Notes: generated from the sequence alone by a model not told the origin. A stretch of DNA of 64,000 nucleotides from Providencia vermicola (GCF_010748935.1 NZ_CP048796.1:2173001-2237000); one strand, 5' to 3'. Numbered from the stretch's first letter, positions 30,129-39,449 are shown. Translations and numbers: made by a program.

Positions 30129-31769
30129 ATGAGTAAATACATTCATAAAACCATGGTTGCTTTAGGTGTTACTGCTGGATTGATGGCTGGAGGGATGACG
30201 AGTAGTGTTGCTGCAACGGTACCTGCTGGTGTTGAGCTTGCGCAGAAACAAACACTCGTTCGTAATAATGGCTCTGAACCTCAATCTCTTGATCCACATA
30301 AAATTGAAGGTGTTCCGGAATCCGCTTTAGCTCGTGATCTTTTTGAAGGTCTAACGATCGTTGGACCAAATGGTGAAATTTTGCCTGGCTCGGCAGTCAG
30401 CTGGGAAAATAAAGATTTTAAAGAATGGACTTTTAAAATTCGTGAGGGAGCTAAATGGTCAAATGGAGATCCCGTAACGGCCCACGATTTTGTCTATAGT
30501 TTCCAACGTCTTGTTGACCCTGATACCGCTTCTCCTTATGCAAGCTATTTACAGTATGCGCACTTGAAAAATGTAGATGACATTATTGTTGGTAAGAAAA
30601 AACCAGAAGAACTCGGTGTTAAAGCATTAGATGACCATACCCTTGTTCTCGAATTGAGTGAAGCAGTACCGTATATCCCTAAACTTTTGATCCATTCTTC
30701 AATGTCACCAGTAAACAAAAAAGTGATTGAAAAATATGGTGCAAAATGGACTCAACCACAAAACTTTGTGGGGAATGGGGCTTATAAATTAAAAGACTGG
30801 ACAGTCAATGAACGCATTGTCCTTGAGCGTAGCCCGAGCTATTGGGATAATGCTAATACCATTATCGACCAAGTCACTTACCTACCAATTTCCTCTGAAG
30901 TTACCGATGTTAACCGTTACCGTAGCGGTGAAATCGACATGACTTACAGTAATTTACCCATTGAGCAATTTAAAACGCTGCAAAAAAATATGCCAGATGA
31001 GCTACGGGTAAATCCTTATCTGTGTATCTATTACTATGAAATTAACAACGAAAAGCCACCCTTTAATGATCCTCGTGTAAGGGAAGCATTAAAACTTTCT
31101 ATGGATAGAGACGTCATTACTTATAAAGTGAAAGCTCAAGGCGATATCCCTGCTTATGGGTTTACACCACCATTTACCAACGGCATGAAAACGGAAAAGC
31201 CAGATTGGTATGCGAATATGACGCAAGAGCAGCGCAACGAAAAAGCGAAACAGCTGCTCGAAGAAGCGGGTTACAACAAAGCAAATCCATTGAAGTTTAA
31301 TTTATTGTATAACACCTCTGATTTACATAAGCGTATTGCGATTGCCGCTTCCTCAATGTGGAAGAAAAACATTGGCGCAGAAGTCAAATTAGAAAACCAA
31401 GAGTGGAAAACTTTCTTAGATAGCCGACATCAAGGCGCTTATGATGTTGCTCGTGCTGGTTGGTGTGCAGACTATAACGAACCTTCTTCTTTCCTCAATA
31501 TGCTACTGTCCCATAGTAGTAATAATACTGTTCATTATAAGAATAAAGACTTCGATGCTACGATGAAACAGACGTTGCAAGTGAAAACGGATGAAGAACG
31601 TGCCGATCTCTATGATAAAGCTGAAAAAATCTTAGATAAAGATTCCGCTGTTGTGCCATTGTACTACTATGTAAACACGCGTTTAGTTAAACCGTATGTG
31701 GGGGGTTATACAGGTAAAGACCCTCTCGATAACCTTCATACTAAAGACCTTTATATTATTAAGCACTAA
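30129..31769 (+). CDS. oppA: Periplasmic oligopeptide-binding protein OppA
   Basis: Binds peptides of two to five residues and delivers them to the OppBCDF permease. The signal peptide covers about residues 1-29 (cleavage after SVAA). The mature part begins TVPAGVELAQKQTLVRNN, nearly identical to E. coli OppA, and ends DLYIIKH, as E. coli OppA does. The start at 30129 (MSKYIHK, 546 aa) gives a normal signal peptide; GGGAG lies upstream. A strong hairpin follows, before oppB, so this copy is probably made in excess of the permease. Confidence 0.95.
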   Translation: MSKYIHKTMVALGVTAGLMAGGMTSSVAATVPAGVELAQKQTLVRNNGSEPQSLDPHKIEGVPESALARDLFEGLTIVGPNGEILPGSAVSWENKDFKEWTFKIREGAKWSNGDPVTAHDFVYSFQRLVDPDTASPYASYLQYAHLKNVDDIIVGKKKPEELGVKALDDHTLVLELSEAVPYIPKLLIHSSMSPVNKKVIEKYGAKWTQPQNFVGNGAYKLKDWTVNERIVLERSPSYWDNANTIIDQVTYLPISSEVTDVNRYRSGEIDMTYSNLPIEQFKTLQKNMPDELRVNPYLCIYYYEINNEKPPFNDPRVREALKLSMDRDVITYKVKAQGDIPAYGFTPPFTNGMKTEKPDWYANMTQEQRNEKAKQLLEEAGYNKANPLKFNLLYNTSDLHKRIAIAASSMWKKNIGAEVKLENQEWKTFLDSRHQGAYDVARAGWCADYNEPSSFLNMLLSHSSNNTVHYKNKDFDATMKQTLQVKTDEERADLYDKAEKILDKDSAVVPLYYYVNTRLVKPYVGGYTGKDPLDNLHTKDLYIIKH

Positions 31770-31777
31770 CAATAACA

Positions 31778-31799
31778 GTCCGGCTCTGAGGAGCCGGAC
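31778..31799 (+). repeat. Hairpin between oppA and oppB
   Basis: GTCCGGCTC (31778-31786), loop TGAG, GAGCCGGAC (31791-31799): a GC-rich 9-bp stem with no T-run. This suits a 3'-end-stabilising stem that favours oppA over downstream genes, rather than a full terminator. Confidence 0.7.
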
Positions 31800-31847
31800 A
31801 ACAATGTGATGATTGGTCCGGCTAAGCAACAGATGTAGGGAAGGGCA

Positions 31848-32768
31848 ATGTTAAAATTTATTATACGTCGCTTACTAGAAGCGATTCCGACACTTTTTAT
31901 TCTTATTACGATTTCATTTTTTATGATGCGGTTAGCACCAGGCAGCCCTTTCACGGGAGAACGTAAACTACCGCCTGAAGTTATGGCGAATATAGAAGCG
32001 AAATATCACTTAAATGATCCGATGTATAAGCAATATTTCAACTATTTAGTGCAATTATCTAAAGGTGATTTTGGCCCATCATTTAAATATAAAGACTATA
32101 GTGTTAACGACTTAGTCGCGAAAGCATTTCCTGTCTCTGCAAAATTAGGGGCTACTGCCTTTATCGTTGCCGTATTCTTTGGTGTGTCTGCTGGCGTTAT
32201 TGCCGCATTAAATCAAAATAGTAAATGGGACTTTACGGTCATGGGGTTTGCCATGACGGGGGTTGTCATCCCCAGCTTTGTAGTGGCACCGCTATTGGTG
32301 CTGATTTTCGCCATTCATTTGAAATGGCTCCCTGGTGGTGGCTGGGACGGCGGTAATATCAAACACATGATATTACCGATGGTGGCATTATCGCTAGCCT
32401 ATATTGCAAGCATCTCACGTATTACACGTGGCTCAATGATAGAGATTATGCACTCAAACTTCATTCGTACTGCGCGTGCAAAAGGCTTACCACTTCGTAC
32501 TATCATCTTACGTCATGCATTGAAACCTGCTTTGCTTCCTGTGCTTTCGTATATGGGGCCTGCATTTGTGGGGATTATCACAGGTTCAATGGTGATAGAA
32601 ACGATTTTTGGTTTACCAGGCATTGGGCAATTATTTGTTAATGGTGCATTGAACCGTGACTATTCATTGGTTCTTAGTCTAACAATTTTAGTCGGTGTAT
32701 TGACCATTGCCTTTAATGCGATTGTCGATGTGTTATACGCTGTTATCGACCCGAAAATTCGTTATTAA
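31848..32768 (+). CDS. oppB: Oligopeptide ABC transporter permease OppB
   Basis: One of the two membrane subunits of the oligopeptide importer. It has six predicted helices, starting with IPTLFILITISFFMMRLAPG. The EAA loop that contacts the ATPases is visible as RTARAKGLPLRTIILRHALK. The length is 306 aa, as in E. coli. AGGGAA precedes the ATG. oppC follows after 15 bp. Confidence 0.97.
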   Translation: MLKFIIRRLLEAIPTLFILITISFFMMRLAPGSPFTGERKLPPEVMANIEAKYHLNDPMYKQYFNYLVQLSKGDFGPSFKYKDYSVNDLVAKAFPVSAKLGATAFIVAVFFGVSAGVIAALNQNSKWDFTVMGFAMTGVVIPSFVVAPLLVLIFAIHLKWLPGGGWDGGNIKHMILPMVALSLAYIASISRITRGSMIEIMHSNFIRTARAKGLPLRTIILRHALKPALLPVLSYMGPAFVGIITGSMVIETIFGLPGIGQLFVNGALNRDYSLVLSLTILVGVLTIAFNAIVDVLYAVIDPKIRY

Positions 32769-32783
32769 TCCGGAGAAGACACT

Positions 32784-33692
32784 GTGTTATTGAATCAAAA
32801 GAATAGTGAAGCTCTGGAAAAACTTTCGGAGCAATTAGATATTGAAGGGCGTAGTTTGTGGCAGGATGCACGACGTCGATTTATGCATAACCGTGCTGCA
32901 ATATTTAGCCTGTTTGTCCTATTTTTGATTACGTTATTTGTGATTTTTGCACCGATGTTATCCCCCTTTTTATATGATGATACGGACTGGGAAATGATGT
33001 CGATGCCGCCAGATATGGCGAGTGGGCACTATTTTGGTACCGATGCTTCTGGTCGAGATCTTTTAGTTAGGGTCGCTATCGGTGGGCGTATCTCTCTGAT
33101 GGTTGGAGTCGCTGCTGCACTTGTGGCTGTTATTGTGGGCACACTTTATGGCTCTCTGGCTGGCTATGTTGGTGGAAAAGTAGACTCCTTTATGATGCGT
33201 TTATTGGAGATCTTAAACTCATTTCCATTTATGTTCTTTGTGATTTTGCTAGTGACATTATTTGGCACGAATATCTTATTGATATTTGTCGCTATTGGTA
33301 TGGTTTCTTGGTTGGATATGGCGCGTATCGTGCGTGGGCAAACCTTAGGGCTGAAACGAAAAGAATTTATTGAGGCCGCTTTAGTTTGTGGTGTGAGCAC
33401 TCGCCACATTATTTTACGCCATATTGTTCCTAACGTATTAGGTGTTGTTGTCGTGTATGCATCATTACTCGTGCCAAGTATGATCTTATTTGAATCGTTT
33501 TTAAGCTTTCTCGGGTTAGGTACTCAAGAGCCGTTGAGTAGTTGGGGCGCATTATTAAGTGATGGTGCTAATTCTATGGAAGTGACGCCATGGTTATTAT
33601 TGATCCCAGCGTGTTTTCTTGTTGTCACACTATTTTGTTTTAACTTTATCGGCGATGGTTTACGTGATGCCCTCGACCCGAAAGACCGCTAG
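32784..33692 (+). CDS. oppC: Oligopeptide ABC transporter permease OppC
   Basis: The second membrane subunit. A cytoplasmic N-terminus of about 40 residues precedes the first helix (AIFSLFVLFLITLFVIFAPM). The EAA loop is EAALVCGVSTRHIILRHI. The start is a GTG at 32784 with GGAGAAG upstream. The length of 302 aa matches E. coli OppC. It pairs with OppB in the membrane. Confidence 0.97.
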   Translation: MLLNQKNSEALEKLSEQLDIEGRSLWQDARRRFMHNRAAIFSLFVLFLITLFVIFAPMLSPFLYDDTDWEMMSMPPDMASGHYFGTDASGRDLLVRVAIGGRISLMVGVAAALVAVIVGTLYGSLAGYVGGKVDSFMMRLLEILNSFPFMFFVILLVTLFGTNILLIFVAIGMVSWLDMARIVRGQTLGLKRKEFIEAALVCGVSTRHIILRHIVPNVLGVVVVYASLLVPSMILFESFLSFLGLGTQEPLSSWGALLSDGANSMEVTPWLLLIPACFLVVTLFCFNFIGDGLRDALDPKDR

Positions 33693-33703
33693 AGGGAATG
33701 ACT

Positions 33704-34693
33704 ATGTCTGAAATTAAATCATCTAACCCTCTACTGAGAGTTAAAGATCTCAACGTCACTTTTTCAACGCCAGATGGTGATGTAACAGCCGTTAATAAAC
33801 TGAATTTTGAATTACGTGCCGGTGAAACCTTAGGTATTGTGGGAGAATCAGGTTCAGGAAAATCCCAAACGGCTTTCGCTCTCATGGGGTTGTTAGCCCG
33901 TAATGGCAAAATAGGTGGCTCGGCCATATTTAATGGTCGTGAAATCCTTAATTTAAAAGAAAAGGATTTGAATAGGATGCGAGCAGAAGAGATTTCGATT
34001 ATCTTCCAAGATCCTATGACGTCATTAAATCCTTACTTAAAAATTGGAACACAATTATCTGAAGTGCTAATGCTGCATAAAGGTATGGGGAAACAGGAAG
34101 CTTTTGAAGAGTCCGTACGTATGCTCGATGCAGTAAAAATGCCAGAAGCCCGTAAAAGAATGAATATGTATCCTCATGAATTTTCTGGTGGGATGCGTCA
34201 ACGTGTCATGATCGCCATGGCATTATTGTGTCAGCCTAAATTATTGATAGCGGATGAACCGACAACGGCATTAGATGTTACGGTTCAAGCGCAGATCATG
34301 ACGTTATTAAATGAACTGAAACAAGAGTTTGATACCGCTATTATTTTGATCACTCATGACTTAGGCGTGGTTGCTGGGGTGTGTGACAAAGTTCTGGTGA
34401 TGTATGCAGGGCGTACCATGGAATACGGCACAGCGCGCGATATTTTTTATCATCCTTCTCATCCCTATTCGTTGGGATTACTTGCAGCAGTACCGCGTTT
34501 GGATGGTGATGATGAAAGCCTCGCAACCATACCTGGTAACCCGCCTAATTTGTTGCGCCTGCCAAAAGGCTGCCCATTTTCTCCGCGCTGCCAATATGCG
34601 AATGAACAATGTATTGAACATGAGCCTGAGCTGAGCGTCTTTTCAACGGATCGTTTGAGAGCTTGCTTTAATCCAGTGGAGGAGTTGGTATGA
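33704..34693 (+). CDS. oppD: Oligopeptide ABC transporter ATPase OppD
   Basis: ATP-hydrolysing subunit. Walker A is GESGSGKSQT, the ABC signature is FSGGMRQRV, and Walker B is LLIADEPTTALD. The C-terminal extension carries the cysteine cluster (GCPFSPRC, then C) expected for an iron-sulfur site in this subfamily. I prefer the ATG at 33704 (MSEIKSS, 329 aa), because GAGGG is 7 nt upstream; the ATG at 33698 is too close to it. The stop overlaps the oppF start. Confidence 0.96.
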   Translation: MSEIKSSNPLLRVKDLNVTFSTPDGDVTAVNKLNFELRAGETLGIVGESGSGKSQTAFALMGLLARNGKIGGSAIFNGREILNLKEKDLNRMRAEEISIIFQDPMTSLNPYLKIGTQLSEVLMLHKGMGKQEAFEESVRMLDAVKMPEARKRMNMYPHEFSGGMRQRVMIAMALLCQPKLLIADEPTTALDVTVQAQIMTLLNELKQEFDTAIILITHDLGVVAGVCDKVLVMYAGRTMEYGTARDIFYHPSHPYSLGLLAAVPRLDGDDESLATIPGNPPNLLRLPKGCPFSPRCQYANEQCIEHEPELSVFSTDRLRACFNPVEELV

Positions 34694-35691
34694 CACAGCA
34701 TGAAAATAGACCCGTTTTGCTCGAAGTTAATGATTTAAAAGTTCATTTTGCTATTCGAGACAAAAAACAATGGTTCTGGCAGCCTGATAAAAGTTTAAAG
34801 GCGGTTGATGGTGTGACACTGCGCTTATATGAAGGTGAAACACTGGGTGTCGTGGGGGAATCTGGGTGTGGAAAGTCCACTTTTGCTCGCGCTATTATTG
34901 GGTTAGTGAAATCATCGGGAGGCACCGTCAGTTGGTTAGGACGTGATTTACTAGGGTTAAATGAAAAACAGTGGCGAGACGTACGTAACGACATTCAAAT
35001 GATTTTCCAAGACCCTTTGGCGTCACTAAATCCGCGTATGACAATCGGTGATATCATCGCTGAACCGTTGAAAACCTATAATCCAAAGATGCGTCAATCT
35101 GAAGTGACGGAAAAAGTCAGAAAAATGATGATGCGAGTAGGGTTATTACCCAATTTAATCAACCGTTATCCTCACGAGTTTTCTGGTGGACAATGTCAGC
35201 GTATTGGGATTGCAAGAGCACTGATCCTTGAACCTAAACTCGTTATTTGTGATGAACCAGTATCTGCACTTGATGTGTCCATTCAAGCACAGGTGGTTAA
35301 TTTATTGCAAGAATTGCAAAGGGAAATGGGCTTATCCTTGATCTTTATTGCTCATGATTTGGCCGTCGTAAAGCATATTTCTGACCGGGTATTAGTGATG
35401 TATTTAGGTAATGCGGTTGAGTTGGGAACCTATGATGAGGTGTATAACAATCCTCTTCATCCTTATACGAAAGCCTTGATGTCAGCAGTGCCTGTTCCTG
35501 ATCCGGATAAAGAGAAAAATAAAGCGATAGAGTTATTGGAAGGGGAATTACCTTCTCCCATTAATCCACCGTCGGGTTGTGTGTTTAGAACTCGTTGCCC
35601 ATTAGCTGATGAAGGTTGTGCGAAAACGAAGCCTTTGTTAGAGGGAAGTTTTAAACATGCGGTATCTTGTTTAAAGGTTGATCCACTTTAA
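34690..35691 (+). CDS. oppF: Oligopeptide ABC transporter ATPase OppF
   Basis: The partner ATPase of OppD. Walker A is GESGCGKST, the signature is FSGGQCQRIG, and Walker B is LVICDEPVSALD. A C-terminal cysteine cluster is present (GCVFRTRCPLADEGC). The start ATG overlaps the oppD stop by 4 bp (ATGA), which indicates translational coupling. It is the last gene of the operon, with a terminator 12 bp after the stop. Confidence 0.96.
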   Translation: MTQHENRPVLLEVNDLKVHFAIRDKKQWFWQPDKSLKAVDGVTLRLYEGETLGVVGESGCGKSTFARAIIGLVKSSGGTVSWLGRDLLGLNEKQWRDVRNDIQMIFQDPLASLNPRMTIGDIIAEPLKTYNPKMRQSEVTEKVRKMMMRVGLLPNLINRYPHEFSGGQCQRIGIARALILEPKLVICDEPVSALDVSIQAQVVNLLQELQREMGLSLIFIAHDLAVVKHISDRVLVMYLGNAVELGTYDEVYNNPLHPYTKALMSAVPVPDPDKEKNKAIELLEGELPSPINPPSGCVFRTRCPLADEGCAKTKPLLEGSFKHAVSCLKVDPL

Positions 35692-35702
35692 CGATGAAAT
35701 TT

Positions 35703-35727
35703 AAAAGGGCCGTTAGGCCCTTTTTTA
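35703..35727 (+). terminator. Terminator of the opp operon
   Basis: AAAAGGGCC (35703-35711) and GGCCCTTTTTT (35716-35726) with a GTTA loop: a classical Rho-independent terminator. Confidence 0.93.
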
Positions 35728-35762
35728 ATGCGTATTTTATGCGAAAGCCGTATCAATATTGA

Positions 35763-36095
35763 TCAACGCTTCCATAAAATATGGTGGAAGGGAACGGCTG
35801 GATTACGGCTAATCAAAACTCGAGCAAAGATATCGTTAATATCTTCATCTGCGGATTGCGCTAAGCCAATAATCACTTCGCTAAAATTTTCTAAATTAAA
35901 TTCAGGTTGAATAATGCTTTGCCAATGCGAAGTCAGTGGCACAATTTCAGCAGCGCCACACTCTTCAAATTGCAGGGCAAAAATCACCTGATCAGCAGGC
36001 TCTAAGTTTGTCATAGCGCCTTCTAGGAACAAGTCATAGGCTATTTCAATGATTTCATCCTCATCGATAAGTTGTACAGTTAGTGGCTTAGTCAT
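35763..36095 (-). CDS. yciU: YciU family putative double-stranded DNA mimic (DUF440)
   Basis: A 110-residue, strongly acidic protein. The N-terminal run QLIDEDEIIEIAYDLFLEGA and LEPADQVIFALQFEECG are typical of the YciU/HI1450 family. The Haemophilus homologue resembles DNA in charge distribution and was proposed to bind HU; the role in enterobacteria is not established. It lies 23 bp downstream of cls on the same strand, as in E. coli, and probably shares its transcript. Confidence 0.93.
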   Translation of the reverse strand: MTKPLTVQLIDEDEIIEIAYDLFLEGAMTNLEPADQVIFALQFEECGAAEIVPLTSHWQSIIQPEFNLENFSEVIIGLAQSADEDINDIFARVLISRNPAVPFHHILWKR

Positions 36096-36118
36096 GACAG
36101 TTCCTAAAGTTAAATAAA

Positions 36119-37579
36119 TTACAATAACGGGCTAAAGAAGTAGCATAAACGTTCAACAACGCGATTCCAGAATGGTCGTTGTTCCCATTCCTCGATTTCG
36201 AGTCGTGTAGAACGGGCGATATAATCATACTGTACCATCGTTAGGTCGCTACCAAAGTTTTTATCATCGATCACAACGGTGATTTCAAAATTCAGCCATA
36301 AACTCCGCATATCCAAGTTGACCGAGCCTACGAGGCTAAGCTCTCCATCAACTAGAACACTTTTCGTGTGCAAGAGTCCATCTTCAAATTGATAAATTTT
36401 GACGCCGGCTTCTAACAACTCAGAATAAAACGAACGGCTTGCCCAACGAACAAGAAACGAGTCATTTTGCCTTGGCATCACAATACTGACATCGACTCCA
36501 CGCATTGCTGCGGTGCAAATAGCGTGTAATAAATCATCACTAGGAACGAAATAAGGCGTAGTCATTATGAGCTGTTTACGAGCGGAGAAAATCGCCGTCA
36601 TTAATGATTGTTGAATCAACTCGTCAGGGAAACCTGGACCAGAAGCAATCATTTGCGTGGTATGACCGTTAGCTTGTTCAAATGGCATAATATTGGTGTC
36701 TGGTGGCGGTGGCAAAATACGTTGTCCCGTCTCCATTTCCCAATCAAACGCATAAACAATACCTAACGTGGTACTGACAGGGCCTTCCATACGTACCAAA
36801 ATATCGACCCATTCACCCACACCAGCATCCTGCTTGAAATAGCGTGGGTCAACCATATTCATACTTCCGGTATAAGAGATATAGTTATCGATCACCACAA
36901 TTTTACGGTGTTGACGTAAATCCATGCGGCGCAAGAAAAAACGCATTAGATTTACTTTTAATGATTCAACAAATTCAATTCCAGCAGCCCGCATTTTGGC
37001 GGGGTAATCGCTACGGAAAAAATGCCAACTACCCGCAGAGTCCACCATAATGCGGCATCTTACACCACGTTTAGCCGCGTTGAGTAAGGCTTCGGTAACG
37101 CCATCGACTAATCCACCGGGTTGCCAGATATAAAATACCATTTCAATAGAATGCTGTGCATTGTTGATATCGTTGACGATAGATTTAAGGGATTCTTCAC
37201 AAGTAGTCAGGAGCTGAATGCGATTCCCTTTAACGCCAGCAATACCTTGGCGTTTTTCACACAACTGAAAAAGTGGCTCGGCGACAGGGCTATTTTCAGT
37301 GGCAAAAATATGTTTTGAATGACGCAAGTTTTCAAGCCAAGTCGCGACAGATGGCCACATTTGCTGTGCTTTATCAACACGCCGTTTCCCCAAATGGAGC
37401 TCGCCGAATGCAATATAGGCGATAATACCGACTAATGGCAGAATATAGATAATTAATAACCATGTCATCGCTGAGGTGACAGGGCGTCGTTTCACAAGAA
37501 TTCGAACGGTAATTGCTGCAATTATTAACCAATATAAGAAAAACAATAACCAGCTCAATAGCGTATACACGGTTGCCAT
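36119..37579 (-). CDS. clsA: Cardiolipin synthase A (ClsA)
   Basis: Condenses two phosphatidylglycerol molecules to cardiolipin and glycerol at the inner membrane. Two N-terminal membrane helices (about residues 5-58) precede two phospholipase D active-site motifs, HRKIVVID followed by YTGSMN, and HTKSVLVD followed by LVGSVN. The 486 aa equal the E. coli ClsA length. yciU follows on the same strand. Confidence 0.97.
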   Translation of the reverse strand: MATVYTLLSWLLFFLYWLIIAAITVRILVKRRPVTSAMTWLLIIYILPLVGIIAYIAFGELHLGKRRVDKAQQMWPSVATWLENLRHSKHIFATENSPVAEPLFQLCEKRQGIAGVKGNRIQLLTTCEESLKSIVNDINNAQHSIEMVFYIWQPGGLVDGVTEALLNAAKRGVRCRIMVDSAGSWHFFRSDYPAKMRAAGIEFVESLKVNLMRFFLRRMDLRQHRKIVVIDNYISYTGSMNMVDPRYFKQDAGVGEWVDILVRMEGPVSTTLGIVYAFDWEMETGQRILPPPPDTNIMPFEQANGHTTQMIASGPGFPDELIQQSLMTAIFSARKQLIMTTPYFVPSDDLLHAICTAAMRGVDVSIVMPRQNDSFLVRWASRSFYSELLEAGVKIYQFEDGLLHTKSVLVDGELSLVGSVNLDMRSLWLNFEITVVIDDKNFGSDLTMVQYDYIARSTRLEIEEWEQRPFWNRVVERLCYFFSPLL

Positions 37580-37786
37580 AATCGATTACATGCCTCACAA
37601 AATAGGAGAGTGTAAAAATAGTCAAAAAATGAAATAGACCTTATAAAATAAAAACTGATGTTAATCCTAATAGAATTTAGCAAAAAGTCATCTTAAAAGC
37701 TTTGCTAAATCTTATAGATTAATAATGAAAAAACAATTTATTCTCTTGATAGTTATCTTTTGATATCAAATTCATGCAGAGTTGAA

Positions 37787-37853
37787 ATATTTTACCAATT
37801 TTAAGGTTATTCTTGGCTAGCGCGACTAAAGGTCTATAATATTTTACCAATTT
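37787..37853. repeat. 15-bp direct repeat upstream of yciY
   Basis: ATATTTTACCAATTT occurs at 37787-37801 and again at 37839-37853, 52 bp apart, close to five helical turns. The second copy overlaps the -10 box of the yciY promoter. Confidence 0.6.
37813..37840 (+). promoter_or_regulatory. yciY: Promoter upstream of yciY
   Basis: TTGGCT (37813-37818), a 16-nt spacer, and a perfect TATAAT (37835-37840), about 50 nt before the yciY start codon. Confidence 0.65.
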
Positions 37854-37891
37854 CACTCGTAGTTAAATTCAGTAATCAAAAGGATAAAAAA

Positions 37892-38065
37892 ATGAGACGT
37901 AGTAGGCATGAAGTGGGTCGCTGGCGGATGTTAAGACAATCCTTAAGACGCCGTCGACGCTGGCTTGAAGGGCATTCAAGGCGCAATATGCATATCTACT
38001 CAATCAGAAAATTTGATATCTATAAACGCCGCCGTTCCTTACTATTTACCCAGTGGAGTGAGTAA
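37892..38065 (+). CDS. yciY: YciY family small arginine-rich protein
   Basis: A 57-residue ORF that starts MRRSRHEVGRWRMLRQ and continues with a run of five arginines and WLEGHSRRN. This closely matches E. coli YciY (KRSRTEVGRWRM, WLEGQSRRN), which also lies beside cls. I count 17 arginines, so the peptide is strongly basic; function is unknown. AAGGA lies about 8 nt before the ATG, and a promoter with TATAAT is upstream. Confidence 0.85.
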   Translation: MRRSRHEVGRWRMLRQSLRRRRRWLEGHSRRNMHIYSIRKFDIYKRRRSLLFTQWSE

Positions 38066-38116
38066 AAAGAGTAGGGCTCAGTCTCACAATTTTCACTTTG
38101 AATGACAAACCTTATT

Positions 38117-38135
38117 GAATATGATTGCTATTTGC
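38117..38135. promoter_or_regulatory. Weak Fur-like site upstream of tonB
   Basis: GAATATGATTGCTATTTGC matches the 19-bp Fur consensus at 11 positions. It would be unremarkable except that tonB is Fur-regulated in related bacteria. Confidence 0.3.
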
Positions 38136-38190
38136 ATTTAAACTATCGATCATATTCTTTAGGTTGAAAGTCGTAGGGTAGAAAATTCGT

Positions 38191-38928
38191 ATGCGTTGGA
38201 TCCGTTGGCCTCTTATTATTATCATTTCGTTGTCTATTCATGCAGGGCTTGCTATGGCATGGATTTTCAATCAGCCGAAGACAGCAACCGTGGTGGAGCC
38301 TATGACGATAGCCATGGTTGCATTTGAGTCGGATGAACCCGCGGTCGAGCCTGCCGCCGCTCAACCGGAACCAACGCCACAACCTGAACCAGAACCTGAG
38401 CCAGAACCAGAACCTATTGTTGAACCTGAACCCGTTGTTGAACCGGCTATCGCATTAGAAAAGAAACCTGAAGTTAAGAAAAAGCCAAAGCCTAAAAAAG
38501 AAGAAAAACGTGAAGTTAAGAAAGAGGCGAAGCCAGTTGAAAAACAGCTAGCAAACAACGATTTAAAACCGCTATCTAACTTGAATGCCGCGGCGCCTAA
38601 ATCAACGGCGAATGTCACTGCAAACAACAAAGGGGCAACGAGCTCTCAATCTACCAGTCAACGTGGACCTAAAGCTATCCGTAAACAGGCTCCTTCTTAC
38701 CCAGAACGTGCTCGCCGTTTAGGTAAAGATGGTTACGTTAAGGTTCGCTATGACATTGATGCTGATGGGCGTGTTACCAATATTGAGTTTGTAGAAGCAA
38801 CGCCAAAAGGTTTATTTGAACGTGACGTAAAACGCGCGATGAATCGTTGGACATTCGAAAAATTGCCTGCAAAAGGTTATGTGACGGAAATATATTTCAA
38901 AATTGATGGCACAGTAAGCCAAGTGTAA
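38191..38928 (+). CDS. tonB: Energy transducer TonB
   Basis: Couples the proton-motive force, through ExbB-ExbD, to outer-membrane siderophore and cobalamin receptors. One N-terminal membrane anchor (WPLIIIISLSIHAGLAMAWIF) has the functional S-x3-H motif. A long periplasmic spacer follows with Glu-Pro repeats (QPEPEPEPEPEP type) and then Lys-Pro/Lys-Glu repeats. The C-terminal domain has APSYPERARRLGKDGYVKVR and ends with KIDGTVSQV. It has 245 aa. kch and yciI, which neighbour tonB in E. coli, are absent. Confidence 0.96.
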   Translation: MRWIRWPLIIIISLSIHAGLAMAWIFNQPKTATVVEPMTIAMVAFESDEPAVEPAAAQPEPTPQPEPEPEPEPEPIVEPEPVVEPAIALEKKPEVKKKPKPKKEEKREVKKEAKPVEKQLANNDLKPLSNLNAAAPKSTANVTANNKGATSSQSTSQRGPKAIRKQAPSYPERARRLGKDGYVKVRYDIDADGRVTNIEFVEATPKGLFERDVKRAMNRWTFEKLPAKGYVTEIYFKIDGTVSQV

Positions 38929-38958
38929 AGCCGTTTTGTTAAACGATAGAGAAAATAA

Positions 38959-38997
38959 AACGCCCCCAGAAACGGCTAAATAGGTTTTGGGGGCGTT
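38959..38997. terminator. Terminator between convergent tonB and yciA
   Basis: AACGCCCCCA (38959-38968) pairs with TGGGGGCGTT (38988-38997). The flank AAAATAA on the left can provide a U-tract for the minus strand, and ATTGATT follows on the right. Confidence 0.85.
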
Positions 38998-39032
38998 ATT
39001 GATTGGTCAGGTACTCGAATTGATATGCAAAG

Positions 39033-39449
39033 TTACTCAGTGCTCTCTAACTGAAAATATTGTTTTTCCTGAGGTAGTTGACGAGGCGAATTATCATCAT
39101 TAACAGCCACATAGGTGAAAACGGCATCTGTTGCTCGATAACGATGACCCACTGGCTCTGTCGCCACTTTTTTTACCCATACTTCAATATTAATGGTAAT
39201 GGAGCTTTTACCTGTTTTTAAACAACGCGCATAGCAGCAAACCACATCACCAACGGCGACAGGTTTTTGAAATTTAATGCCATTTACGGCAACAGTGACA
39301 ACGCGCCCAAGTGCAATTTCTTTTGCTAAAATTGCACCGCCAATATCCATTTGAGACATTAACCAGCCACCAAAAATATCACCATTTGCATTTGTATCTG
39401 CTGGCATGGCTAAAGTACGTAAGACTAATTCCCCGTTTGGTAATTGCAT
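39033..39449 (-). CDS. yciA: Acyl-CoA thioesterase YciA
   Basis: A hotdog-fold thioesterase with broad acyl-CoA range. The conserved segment ADTNANGDIFGGWLMSQMDI contains the catalytic Asn/Asp region, and GVVTVAVNGIKFQKPV-type residues (here GRVVTVAVNGIKFQKPVAVG) follow. It has 138 aa. It is convergent with tonB, as in E. coli. Confidence 0.95.
   Translation of the reverse strand: MQLPNGELVLRTLAMPADTNANGDIFGGWLMSQMDIGGAILAKEIALGRVVTVAVNGIKFQKPVAVGDVVCCYARCLKTGKSSITINIEVWVKKVATEPVGHRYRATDAVFTYVAVNDDNSPRQLPQEKQYFQLESTE

Noticed and set aside
38361-38630. 89-codon minus-strand ORF with serine/glycine repeats
   Set aside because: It is the reverse complement of the Glu-Pro and Lys repeats of tonB; low-complexity artefact.
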